Origin: Omnitrophica WOR_2 bacterium RBG_13_41_10
GTDB taxonomy: Bacteria > Omnitrophota > Gorgyraeia > Gygaellales > Profunditerraquicolaceae
Length of the DNA stretch: 9,264 nt
Reading direction: 5' to 3'
Assembly (NCBI GenBank): GCA_001805465.1
Contig: MHGH01000018.1
Coordinates: 37,168 to 46,431, forward strand
Shown here: in pieces, positions 1 through 6,113 of the stretch
Position numbering within the stretch: the first letter of the stretch is position 1
How the letters are laid out: the number at the start of each line of letters is the position of its first letter
Translations under genes and position numbers: made by a program
The notes under the pieces: generated by a model
What the model was told of the DNA's origin: nothing
Database searches by the model: none
The model's input: only the letters and a program-made list of their open reading frames with translations

Positions 1-1314
1 AGTATGCTTTATGAGCCAATCCAGGGTTTTATCCCGCCTCTCTAGATATATTTTCTTATGGGTTAACTTATATAACATATTAAAAAAAGCGTAGGCATCG
101 AGATTATGCTCTGTAGCATACCAGGCTGTGCTGGGGCCGCCACGTAGCCCCCCGTCGCTATCCTCATTCTGCAGCTTGATAATCTCTCGAGCGATATCTT
201 CGGCTAATCCTAGATAGCGGTAATCGTGGCTTTTTTTAGTATACTGCAATGCCGCAATCCCCAGCCAAATATTCGGTCCGCTATGCACTATATATTCGGC
301 GGGGCTACCGTCGCTAGTGTAATAGGCATTGAGGAAACCCCCGTCTACTTTCTGGGCTCGATGAACAAAAAAATCCAGGATTTTTCTGGCGCGGTCAAGG
401 TCTCCGAAATAAGTATAGGCCTGGGCTACCAAAGACTGATCATAAGTAAAGGCCCAATTAGCTATATCACTATCTCCTTCAAAGCTCATCACTAATCCTG
501 TGCGCGGGTTTTGATGTAATTTTAACCACTGATACATCTTATCAAAGTTAGCTTTTGCTAACTGCGCTTTTTTTTGCCCTAAAGAAACGAGCTTGGTGCC
601 AATGGCGCTCTCTTTATTCTTCAGTAAGGCTACCTGCGCTTCTAAGGACTCTTTTTCTTGGATTAACTGGCGAAGGTCGGCTTTTTCTTTCTCGGCATTT
701 TTAATCTTTCCCTCTGATACTTTTATTCTTAATTGTAAATCGTGGGCTTCTTTATTGATATTTTTTATTTTATCGCTGGCTAACCTTGCCTCCTGAGTAA
801 CCTTTACTAGTTGCTCTACCAAGGCTTTATTGCCTCTGGTTAATTGAATATTAAAATAGGCATTTATACCAAACCCCGTTGCTAAGATAAAAATAACAAG
901 CAGGGTAGCGGGGAGAAATAACTTTTTGGCACGGGCATAACGCATAATTCTTTTATTATAGCTAGCGTCGATTTTCTCATAAGCTAAACCTATAATATAT
1001 GTTCCGGAAGCGCTATCCGTCTCTTGTATCCATATTACTGTCGCAAGGGCCGCTACTGGTTTTTGAAATAAAGGCATCTCTAGATTCAAAGATACCTTGA
1101 CTCTCTGGCTTTTTATCAGCGCGGCTAATTCGGGCTTGAGGTTACTTATCGCAAGGCACAGGCCCCCTTTACCTATATTATTAGTAAACCCCTGCAGCCA
1201 ATCCGACATAACCTTTAGATCATCCCAGCCCAAAAGCCTAAAACCAACCGGAAACACTGAATCCAAACGGATATATTTTCTATGCTCCGGACCATGATAT
1301 TTTTTGCCGAACAT
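1..1314 (-). CDS. PilZ - transmembrane - coiled-coil - alpha/alpha-toroid (six-hairpin glycosidase-like) protein, 3' end cut by window edge
   Basis: The frame is open from an ATG at 1314 to the window edge (438 residues, no stop), so the C-terminus is missing. Residues about 10-130 look like a PilZ domain, the usual c-di-GMP receptor: an RxxxR motif (R12, R16) and an N46-I-G48-K-G-G51 stretch where the family has [DN]xSxxG, so the serine is replaced by glycine. A basic segment (about 121-131) precedes one hydrophobic helix (about 132-154), giving a cytoplasmic N-terminus by the positive-inside rule. Residues about 160-255 are rich in Lys, Glu and heptad-like hydrophobics, a probable coiled coil in the periplasm. 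From about 258 the sequence resembles alpha/alpha-toroid carbohydrate-active proteins (WAFTYDQSLVAQAY, about 288-301; TEHNLDAYAFF, about 401-411). I cannot name the family or confirm catalysis. The AGAGG at 1323-1327 is 8 bases from the ATG, and the gene starts 2 bases after the lipoprotein stop, so the two are probably co-translated. Gene presence is secure; the toroid assignment is moderate. Confidence 0.85.
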   Translation of the reverse strand, partial: MFGKKYHGPEHRKYIRLDSVFPVGFRLLGWDDLKVMSDWLQGFTNNIGKGGLCLAISNLKPELAALIKSQRVKVSLNLEMPLFQKPVAALATVIWIQETDSASGTYIIGLAYEKIDASYNKRIMRYARAKKLFLPATLLVIFILATGFGINAYFNIQLTRGNKALVEQLVKVTQEARLASDKIKNINKEAHDLQLRIKVSEGKIKNAEKEKADLRQLIQEKESLEAQVALLKNKESAIGTKLVSLGQKKAQLAKANFDKMYQWLKLHQNPRTGLVMSFEGDSDIANWAFTYDQSLVAQAYTYFGDLDRARKILDFFVHRAQKVDGGFLNAYYTSDGSPAEYIVHSGPNIWLGIAALQYTKKSHDYRYLGLAEDIAREIIKLQNEDSDGGLRGGPSTAWYATEHNLDAYAFFNMLYKLTHKKIYLERRDKTLDWLIKHT

Positions 1315-1316
1315 GA

Positions 1317-3728
1317 TTATCGCCTCTTTTCTAAAATTATCCGCTGTTTAATCTTCTTAGCCAGGCCTTCATAGAAATTTTTAAAGGCTGCATATTCATC
1401 TTCTAAAACCACGGCTCTCTTTAACTGTGCCTTTTGTTTAAAATATATCTTGCCGGATTCTTTCTTATATTCCACGCTAAAATCAAGCCAGGGGCTGTCC
1501 TCTTTGATATTATCCGGCATATACTTTATCATAAAATTGCGCGGCATGTCTATCTGGAATATTGCTTCTTTAGTATCCAAAATATCAAAGTCTATCGGGT
1601 AGCTGCGTTTATCCTTTGCCACCAAAGAGGCATCGAGGCTGGCCAGTTGAGGTAGAATTCTTAAATTCCCTGCGGAAGTGAAATACTCCGGGCCCCAAAA
1701 TTGATAAGTCAATTCTACGGGCATATTAAGATCATTAAGATTCTTGATGTTGTAATTGTCTAGTTTTGAACCTATAGAAATATCTTGTATTTTTTCCTTC
1801 AAGGTCTGTTCGATTAATTCCGGCTGTGTATAAAGAAGCCAGTAACGTTGGGCTTGGTTATAAGCGCCAAGGCTAGAAACTGTTCTGGAAGCAGAGATGC
1901 TTTCGTCGGGCTTAAGGCCTATCTGAATGTATTGCCTAATAAGGTTAGAGTCCGCAGGGTATAGGGGGATCTCTTGTATTGCAAAATTATCTTCTTTAAA
2001 CAATAGAACCTCTCGGCCCTGATCCGAAGCAGGTAAATCGCCAAAAGGACAGGTAGAAGCAGTAGGATCTAAAAATATTATTTTATTATTTAAGGATATG
2101 CCGGCGATGCAATGATTAAAAAGTACTGCCGGAAAATCTGGATTTAAATTATATGCTTCTTTGGTAGGGATAAGCACCGGATAAGCGGTTAACCCCGCCT
2201 CTTTGAGCATGGTTACCAAAAGTATAGCCTGGTCTTTGCAATCTCCGTACTTATTGGTGAATATACTAGCGGCGGAATGCGGCTCATAGCCTGCCTGGCC
2301 GTATTCTACGGCAACATAACGGATTTTTTGCGCGCAGAAATTATATATTGCCCTGGCCTTGGCCTCTTCAGTAGTAAGCCCCCTGGTCAATTGAATAACC
2401 TTATCCTTAATAGCGGCATCTGCCTTGATTTTATCTTTGGCTAATGACCACCACCAGTTGTAAATATCCTTCCATTGGCTAAAACTTGATATAAGTATAG
2501 CGGGATTTACCTCGACACCTGGCGGCATATTGGCCTCGGGAATAATCTGAGGAATATTTTTAAACTTCCAGGTATAGATTACGCGGCCGTCCTTGGTTTG
2601 GATATCGGGTTTAAGCTGGGCCTGAAAATTATTATAGCCTTCATTCAATGTCTTGAAATAAACGGTCTTTTCTTTAGGGCACTCTATAACAAAATTTGCG
2701 TAAATAACCGGCTCGGCTGCTTGTACTGAATAGGCTTCTACAAATTCTTTTTTATTAATCAGTTGGTTGCGGTAAACTTTGAGCTTATATTCTATGCTCG
2801 CCCCCTCGACGATTTCAGGAAAGGAAATGATGTAAACGCGTACGTTGCTGTATAAGGGAAAATTTAAATATTTGGAGACATCGCGTATGTGGCGGCTGCC
2901 TACCTCAACTACTGTCCCGTCTGGTTTAATGGTGCGGGCGTATTCCAACTCTACTTTTTCGTATGTGGAATCATATTCTATCTGGGTCTCGGAAAAACTT
3001 TCTTTTCCGCGCTCGTTTAAAATTTTAATCAAATAATGTAGTTTTGAAACTTGGGTATTTGCCTCGGTAATTTCGACTTTTTCGTCGCAATACAAGATTA
3101 ATCCTCCTGCCTGGGGATAGATTTCGGCACTAGGGGCCTGGCTTAAAATTTTATATATTTCAGGGTCCAGTTCTTTAATATTGGCAACCTGGGCTTGTTT
3201 TTCGATAATATTTATACGCTCTGAAGCTAACCTCAAGAACTCTTTATCTTTAATTTTTTTATAAGCAGCTAATGCCTGGTCAAAGAGATTCATCTTTTCG
3301 CAAGTTTCGCCCTGGTAATAGAGAGTTTCTGCATCTAGACTGGCAAACTTATTAAAGATTTCTAAGGCATCGGTAAAATTATTGGTGCGGTAAAAGGATA
3401 TTGCCAGGAATTTTTTCGCTTCTGGATGCTGAGATTTTTTTAATTCTAAAGCTGCCTGCGGAAAATCTCCGTGTTCGTAATAAAGCTTCCCCAAGGCAAA
3501 ATGCAGTTGATCTAAGTCTTGACCTTGGGCAATGAGGTTTTTGTAGCGCTCTTGGGCTAGCCGGTAGTATGCCTGCGATTGTCGGGAGTAATGTTGGGCC
3601 TGACTTAATTCTTCCTTCTGAATGCAACCCGTTAGAAAAGTAAAAAGGAAAAAGAAAAAAGGAAAAAGCATAAGGTAAAAGGTAAAATTTGTAACTTTTA
3701 ACTTTTTATCTGTATCTATAATAGGCAT
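1317..3728 (-). CDS. Lipoprotein with TPR-like repeats, DUF3857-like region and transglutaminase-like domain
   Basis: An 803-residue protein is read from the ATG at 3728, chosen because AAGGAG (3735-3740) lies 6 bases upstream; a longer reading from 3794 has no reason to be preferred. The N-terminus is a lipoprotein signal peptide: basic residues 8-11, a Phe/Leu-rich core (about 15-31) and lipobox L32-T-G-C35, so the mature protein should be lipid-anchored. Residues about 40-185 are TPR-like helical hairpins. About 220-430 fits DUF3857, the beta-rich region that commonly precedes a transglutaminase core. The core has the expected triad in order: C497 in YGDCKDQA, H539 in FNHC, D554 in FLDPT. 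The C-terminal part (about 580-803) is the usual beta-rich tail. Intact papain-like residues suggest protease or amide-transfer activity, but no substrate is known for this architecture. It overlaps hypD by 23 bases. There is no obvious link to hydrogenase maturation. Its signal-peptide codons consist of a 7-base repeat array. Confidence 0.9.
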   Translation of the reverse strand: MPIIDTDKKLKVTNFTFYLMLFPFFFFLFTFLTGCIQKEELSQAQHYSRQSQAYYRLAQERYKNLIAQGQDLDQLHFALGKLYYEHGDFPQAALELKKSQHPEAKKFLAISFYRTNNFTDALEIFNKFASLDAETLYYQGETCEKMNLFDQALAAYKKIKDKEFLRLASERINIIEKQAQVANIKELDPEIYKILSQAPSAEIYPQAGGLILYCDEKVEITEANTQVSKLHYLIKILNERGKESFSETQIEYDSTYEKVELEYARTIKPDGTVVEVGSRHIRDVSKYLNFPLYSNVRVYIISFPEIVEGASIEYKLKVYRNQLINKKEFVEAYSVQAAEPVIYANFVIECPKEKTVYFKTLNEGYNNFQAQLKPDIQTKDGRVIYTWKFKNIPQIIPEANMPPGVEVNPAILISSFSQWKDIYNWWWSLAKDKIKADAAIKDKVIQLTRGLTTEEAKARAIYNFCAQKIRYVAVEYGQAGYEPHSAASIFTNKYGDCKDQAILLVTMLKEAGLTAYPVLIPTKEAYNLNPDFPAVLFNHCIAGISLNNKIIFLDPTASTCPFGDLPASDQGREVLLFKEDNFAIQEIPLYPADSNLIRQYIQIGLKPDESISASRTVSSLGAYNQAQRYWLLYTQPELIEQTLKEKIQDISIGSKLDNYNIKNLNDLNMPVELTYQFWGPEYFTSAGNLRILPQLASLDASLVAKDKRSYPIDFDILDTKEAIFQIDMPRNFMIKYMPDNIKEDSPWLDFSVEYKKESGKIYFKQKAQLKRAVVLEDEYAAFKNFYEGLAKKIKQRIILEKRR
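3635..3711. repeat. Heptamer repeat array A (11 imperfect 7-base units)
   Basis: Read on the plus strand in steps of 7 from 3635, units align without slipping: AAAAAGG at 3642 and again at 3656, AAAAAGA at 3649, AAAAAGC at 3663, ATAAGGT at 3670, AAAAGGT at 3677, then GTAACTT at 3691 and TTAACTT at 3698. A 13-base string at 3642-3654 recurs exactly 14 bases later (3656-3668), twice the period. The array lies in the 5' part of the lipoprotein gene and encodes residues about 7-32, almost the whole signal peptide. The low complexity makes the outer limits uncertain. Confidence 0.65.
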
Positions 3729-4794
3729 TGCAAGCTCCTTCGTTAGAAACCATGCATGGCCCCACAGGGGTATCGGGCCTGCATAGTCTAGCAAATAATG
3801 GGCAATCCTGCGGAGAAATCAGGCCCTTTAAGATATCCCCGCATCTACATCTGCTTAGAGGTCGCAGGTTAGAGATCGCAGGTTTAATTTTAAAGACCTT
3901 GTCTGCATCAAACTTTATAAAGGCATCCTTTAAATTAAGCCCGCTTTGCGGTATTTTACCTAAACCGCGCCAGCAGGCATCTTCTATTTTAAAGACTTGG
4001 GAAATTATCTTCCTTGCTTTGGGATTACCGTCTTTAGTTACGGCTCTGGTGTATTGATTAACTACGGCCGGTTTTTTCAGTTTTATCTGCCGCAGGACCA
4101 GATAAATCCCCTCTAATATATCCAGCGGCTCAAATCCTGCTACGCAACAGCTTATTTTATAACTTCTCGGTATAAATTCATAGGGTTTTGTGCCGATAAC
4201 GCTAGAAACATGGCCAGGGCAAAGAAAAGCATCGAGATTGAGTTTTTTATCCTGGGCCAAATAGCGCATAGCCGCAGGAATTAATTTTAAAGAAGATAAG
4301 AAATAAAGATTCTGCAGATTTTCTTTTTTCCCCGCAAGTATAGTCAGCGCTATTGTGGGTGCGGTGGTTTCAAAACCTACGGCTAAAAAGATAACCTTCT
4401 TTTTGGGATTAGCCCGGGCTATTTTTATGGCATCCCAGCAAGAATATAAAATACGTACATCGGCCCCTTCGGCTCTCTGTTTCTCTAAGCTGGATACGCT
4501 CCCTGGCACACGCAGCATATCCCCAAAACTTAAGATAATGGTATCTTTTAATTTTGCCAAAGTGATAGCTTTATCAATATAATTCTGGTCGGATACACAG
4601 ACAGGGCACCCCGGTCCTGCGATAAATCTTATGGAAGAAGGCAGTAAACTCCCCAAAGCAAAACGGCAGAAATTCTGCGTATGCGTACCGCAGACCTCCA
4701 TAATCCTGATATTATCTTTTGGCGCGATGCGCATAATCTCATCTGTGGTTTTTTTAATCAAGGTTTTATTACGGAATTCATCAATGTATTTCAT
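3706..4794 (-). CDS. hypD: [NiFe]-hydrogenase maturation protein HypD
   Basis: HypD is the iron-sulfur scaffold that, with HypC, receives the cyanide ligands made by HypE/HypF and assembles the Fe(CN)2CO unit for [NiFe]-hydrogenase in the cytoplasm. The 362-residue protein is full length and carries the family signatures in order: CGTHT (C35), GPGCPVC (C63, C66), GFETT (about 140), CPGHVSSVIG (about 192), GFEP (about 220), CRCGDILKG (C316, C318) and the Cys-rich end with C331, C338, C347 and PVGPCMVSNEGAC. The late cysteines are those expected to hold the [4Fe-4S] cluster. The start is placed at the ATG at 4794 because AGGA lies 6 bases upstream; a TTG directly before it (4797) would be too close. 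It overlaps hypC by 14 bases, and its end overlaps the lipoprotein gene by 23. The linker just before CRCG (about 300-314) is partly encoded by heptamer array B. Identification is very secure. Confidence 0.97.
   Translation of the reverse strand: MKYIDEFRNKTLIKKTTDEIMRIAPKDNIRIMEVCGTHTQNFCRFALGSLLPSSIRFIAGPGCPVCVSDQNYIDKAITLAKLKDTIILSFGDMLRVPGSVSSLEKQRAEGADVRILYSCWDAIKIARANPKKKVIFLAVGFETTAPTIALTILAGKKENLQNLYFLSSLKLIPAAMRYLAQDKKLNLDAFLCPGHVSSVIGTKPYEFIPRSYKISCCVAGFEPLDILEGIYLVLRQIKLKKPAVVNQYTRAVTKDGNPKARKIISQVFKIEDACWRGLGKIPQSGLNLKDAFIKFDADKVFKIKPAISNLRPLSRCRCGDILKGLISPQDCPLFARLCRPDTPVGPCMVSNEGACNAYYRYR
3735..3740 (-). promoter_or_regulatory. Shine-Dalgarno AAGGAG deciding the lipoprotein start
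   Basis: AAGGAG on the minus strand ends 6 bases before the ATG at 3728. It sits inside the hypD codons for the conserved C-terminal Asn-Glu-Gly-Ala-Cys, so one stretch serves both as hypD coding sequence and as the ribosome site of the next gene. Confidence 0.75.
3855..3896. repeat. Heptamer repeat array B inside hypD (4 clear units, 6 in phase)
   Basis: Plus-strand units of 7 bases: TTAGAGG at 3855, TCGCAGG at 3862, TTAGAGA at 3869, TCGCAGG at 3876; then TTTAATT and TTAAAGA continue the phase to 3896. The clear part is a 14-base tandem duplication with one mismatch. It encodes about residues 305-314 of HypD, the linker just before the CRCG cluster motif. Confidence 0.6.
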
Positions 4795-4990
4795 CAAACA
4801 TCCTTAATGTCTCTTTGGCTTGTTCGGGGTCTAATTTTTTAATGGCAAACCCTGCGTGGACAATGACATAATCTCCTTTTTTTAGGGAAGATAGCAACTG
4901 AATATTAATCTGGCGCTTAAGCCGGCCAGCCTCTACCTGGGCAAACTCTCCCCGAATAATTTTAATTTTCATGGGTATAGCCAAGCACAT
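4781..4990 (-). CDS. hypC: [NiFe]-hydrogenase maturation chaperone HypC (HypC/HybG/HupF family)
   Basis: HypC is a small beta-barrel chaperone that binds HypD, carries the Fe(CN)2CO unit and delivers it to the hydrogenase large subunit. The 69-residue product begins MCLAIP; Cys2, exposed after Met removal, is the family's essential residue. The second signature, GDYVIVHAGFAI, is at about residues 39-50. At 69 residues it is slightly shorter than many homologues (roughly 75-90), through a short C-terminal tail. The gene starts one base after the hypF stop (TAA at 4992-4994) and has a GAGG at 4998-5001, 7 bases from the ATG. Its end overlaps the hypD start by 14 bases, the usual hypC-hypD arrangement that favours matched production of the two partners. 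Confidence 0.96.
   Translation of the reverse strand: MCLAIPMKIKIIRGEFAQVEAGRLKRQINIQLLSSLKKGDYVIVHAGFAIKKLDPEQAKETLRMFDEIH
4800..4805 (-). promoter_or_regulatory. Shine-Dalgarno (AAGGAT) deciding the hypD start
   Basis: AAGGAT on the minus strand lies within the hypC 3' end, and its GGA is 6 bases from the ATG at 4794. This supports the ATG and not the adjacent in-frame TTG at 4797, where the spacing would be only 3 bases. Confidence 0.6.
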
Positions 4991-4991
4991 T

Positions 4992-6113
4992 TTAATTCCT
5001 CACTCCCCCTACCATGGCCTGGCCTAATGATAGGCCAGAATCATTACAGCTTAATTTTTGGTGCGTAAATACGCATAGGTTTTTTTGCTGAAGTAACCCT
5101 AGGGACATTTTTAGCAAAAGTTTATTTTGAAAGACCCCGCCGGATAAAACTACTTTTTTTATTCCGGTCTTTTGGCTGATTTTTAAACTTATCTTTTGAA
5201 TAATTTGGGCAACCGTAAAATGAAAAGCATAAGCAATCTTTGCTTTGGTTACATTTTTTCTTAAATCCGAAACTATGCCTTTAAAAATAACGGTGGGGTC
5301 TATAATATATTTATCTTTTTGCTTAATAATTTTAAATTCATAGCCCATAGCCTCTAGTCCGTAGCCCGTAGCTATTTTTTCTAACTCTATCGCCAACTCA
5401 GCTTCAAAATGAGCTTTATCTTTGGACAAGACAAGACTACTAACAGCATCAAATAATCTACCCATACTGCTGGTTGAGGGCGTATTGAAGTTTTTTTCAT
5501 GCATGCTTTTTAAGACCCGCCATTTATTTTTGTCCATCCTCCTGACAAAATCAATATCTAATTTTAAAAAATTATCTTTATATGCTGTATAAAGCCAAAA
5601 GGCAGCAAGCCGCCCAGGCTCTGATATTGCCCTTTCCCCTCCTAAAAGAGGAACTTCCTTTAAGGAGGCGCATCTTGTAAAATTTTTATAATCACAAAGT
5701 AAAAACTCACCACCCCATAAGGCGTGATCATGGCCTAAGCCAGTGCCGTCAAAAGCCACGCCGATTACTTTTTCATTCTTCAAGCCGTTCTCTGCCATGC
5801 AACTGGCAACATGGGCATGGTGGTGCTGAATTAAAAAGATGCTGCCGGATACCGGCAATAATTGCTGGGCATATTTTGTAGATTGATATTCTGGGTGCAG
5901 GTCGCAGGCAATAATTCTCGGTTTTTTTCGCAAAAAATATCCGACAGATTTACTAAATTTTAAAAAATCATCCGGCTTATTTAAATCCGGATGCACCCGG
6001 CTGATATAGGCAAAATTACCATTAGCTAAACAAACCGTATTTTTGGCTTGAGCGCCCAGCGCCAGAACGGCTTTCTTTAATCTAAAGGGAAGCTTTATTT
6101 TGTTAATCTCCAT
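4992..6113 (-). CDS. hypF: HypF C-terminal (Kae1-like) carbamoyltransferase domain as a stand-alone protein
   Basis: In HypF the C-terminal Kae1-like half moves the carbamoyl group from carbamoyl-AMP to the C-terminal Cys of HypE, the source of the cyanide ligands. The 373-residue protein matches that half: LALGAQAKNTVCLA (about 17-30), QHHHAHVASCMAENGL (96-111, metal-binding histidines), FDGTGLGHDHALWGGEF (121-137), TSSMGRLFDAVSSL (214-227), HFEAELAIELE (235-245), LSGGVFQN (323-330) and NDSGLSLGQA (357-366). A full HypF is about 750 residues; the acylphosphatase, zinc-finger and YrdC domains are absent here, and the DNA upstream is pabC, with no trace of them. The start follows from overlap with pabC (11 bases) and closeness to the first conserved block; there is no clear ribosome site, so translation probably depends on coupling. 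Residues about 248-259 come from heptamer array C. Identity as the HypF C-half is firm; whether it works alone or with a separate YrdC-type protein is unknown. Confidence 0.93.
   Translation of the reverse strand: MEINKIKLPFRLKKAVLALGAQAKNTVCLANGNFAYISRVHPDLNKPDDFLKFSKSVGYFLRKKPRIIACDLHPEYQSTKYAQQLLPVSGSIFLIQHHHAHVASCMAENGLKNEKVIGVAFDGTGLGHDHALWGGEFLLCDYKNFTRCASLKEVPLLGGERAISEPGRLAAFWLYTAYKDNFLKLDIDFVRRMDKNKWRVLKSMHEKNFNTPSTSSMGRLFDAVSSLVLSKDKAHFEAELAIELEKIATGYGLEAMGYEFKIIKQKDKYIIDPTVIFKGIVSDLRKNVTKAKIAYAFHFTVAQIIQKISLKISQKTGIKKVVLSGGVFQNKLLLKMSLGLLQQKNLCVFTHQKLSCNDSGLSLGQAMVGGVRN
5338..5372. repeat. Heptamer repeat array C inside hypF (5 units)
   Basis: Five contiguous 7-base units on the plus strand: TCATAGC (5338), CCATAGC (5345), CTCTAGT (5352), CCGTAGC (5359), CCGTAGC (5366). 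The minus-strand consensus is GGCTAYG. They encode about residues 248-259 of the HypF C-half, a Gly/Tyr-containing stretch between conserved blocks. Confidence 0.75.

Noticed and set aside
226..495. Plus-strand open frames of 60-110 codons (for example 226-495, 593-796, 1097-1297, 3728-4057).
   Set aside because: They are antisense to well-supported minus-strand genes, have no recognisable domains, and are expected by chance opposite long genes.
547..575. Perfect 6-base inverted repeat GTTAGC-TTTT-GCTAAC followed shortly by a run of eight T on the plus strand, like an intrinsic terminator.
   Set aside because: It lies inside the PilZ-toroid coding sequence (residues about 247-256, KKAQLAKANF), no plus-strand gene ends here, the stem is short, and five bases separate it from the T run.
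3620..3671. An alternative lipoprotein start at the ATG at 3671, which would give a compact signal peptide.
   Set aside because: There is no ribosome site upstream (only the AT-rich heptamer array), whereas the ATG at 3728 has a strong one; not fully excluded.
3729..3794. A 22-residue N-terminal extension of the lipoprotein starting at 3794.
   Set aside because: It lies wholly within the conserved hypD 3' end, lacks a ribosome site, and would put a hydrophilic stretch before the signal peptide; the ATG at 3728 has AAGGAG 6 bases upstream.
4795..4797. TTG at 4797 as the hypD start, directly before the ATG.
   Set aside because: Ribosome-site spacing favours the ATG at 4794 and HypD proteins need no extra residue.
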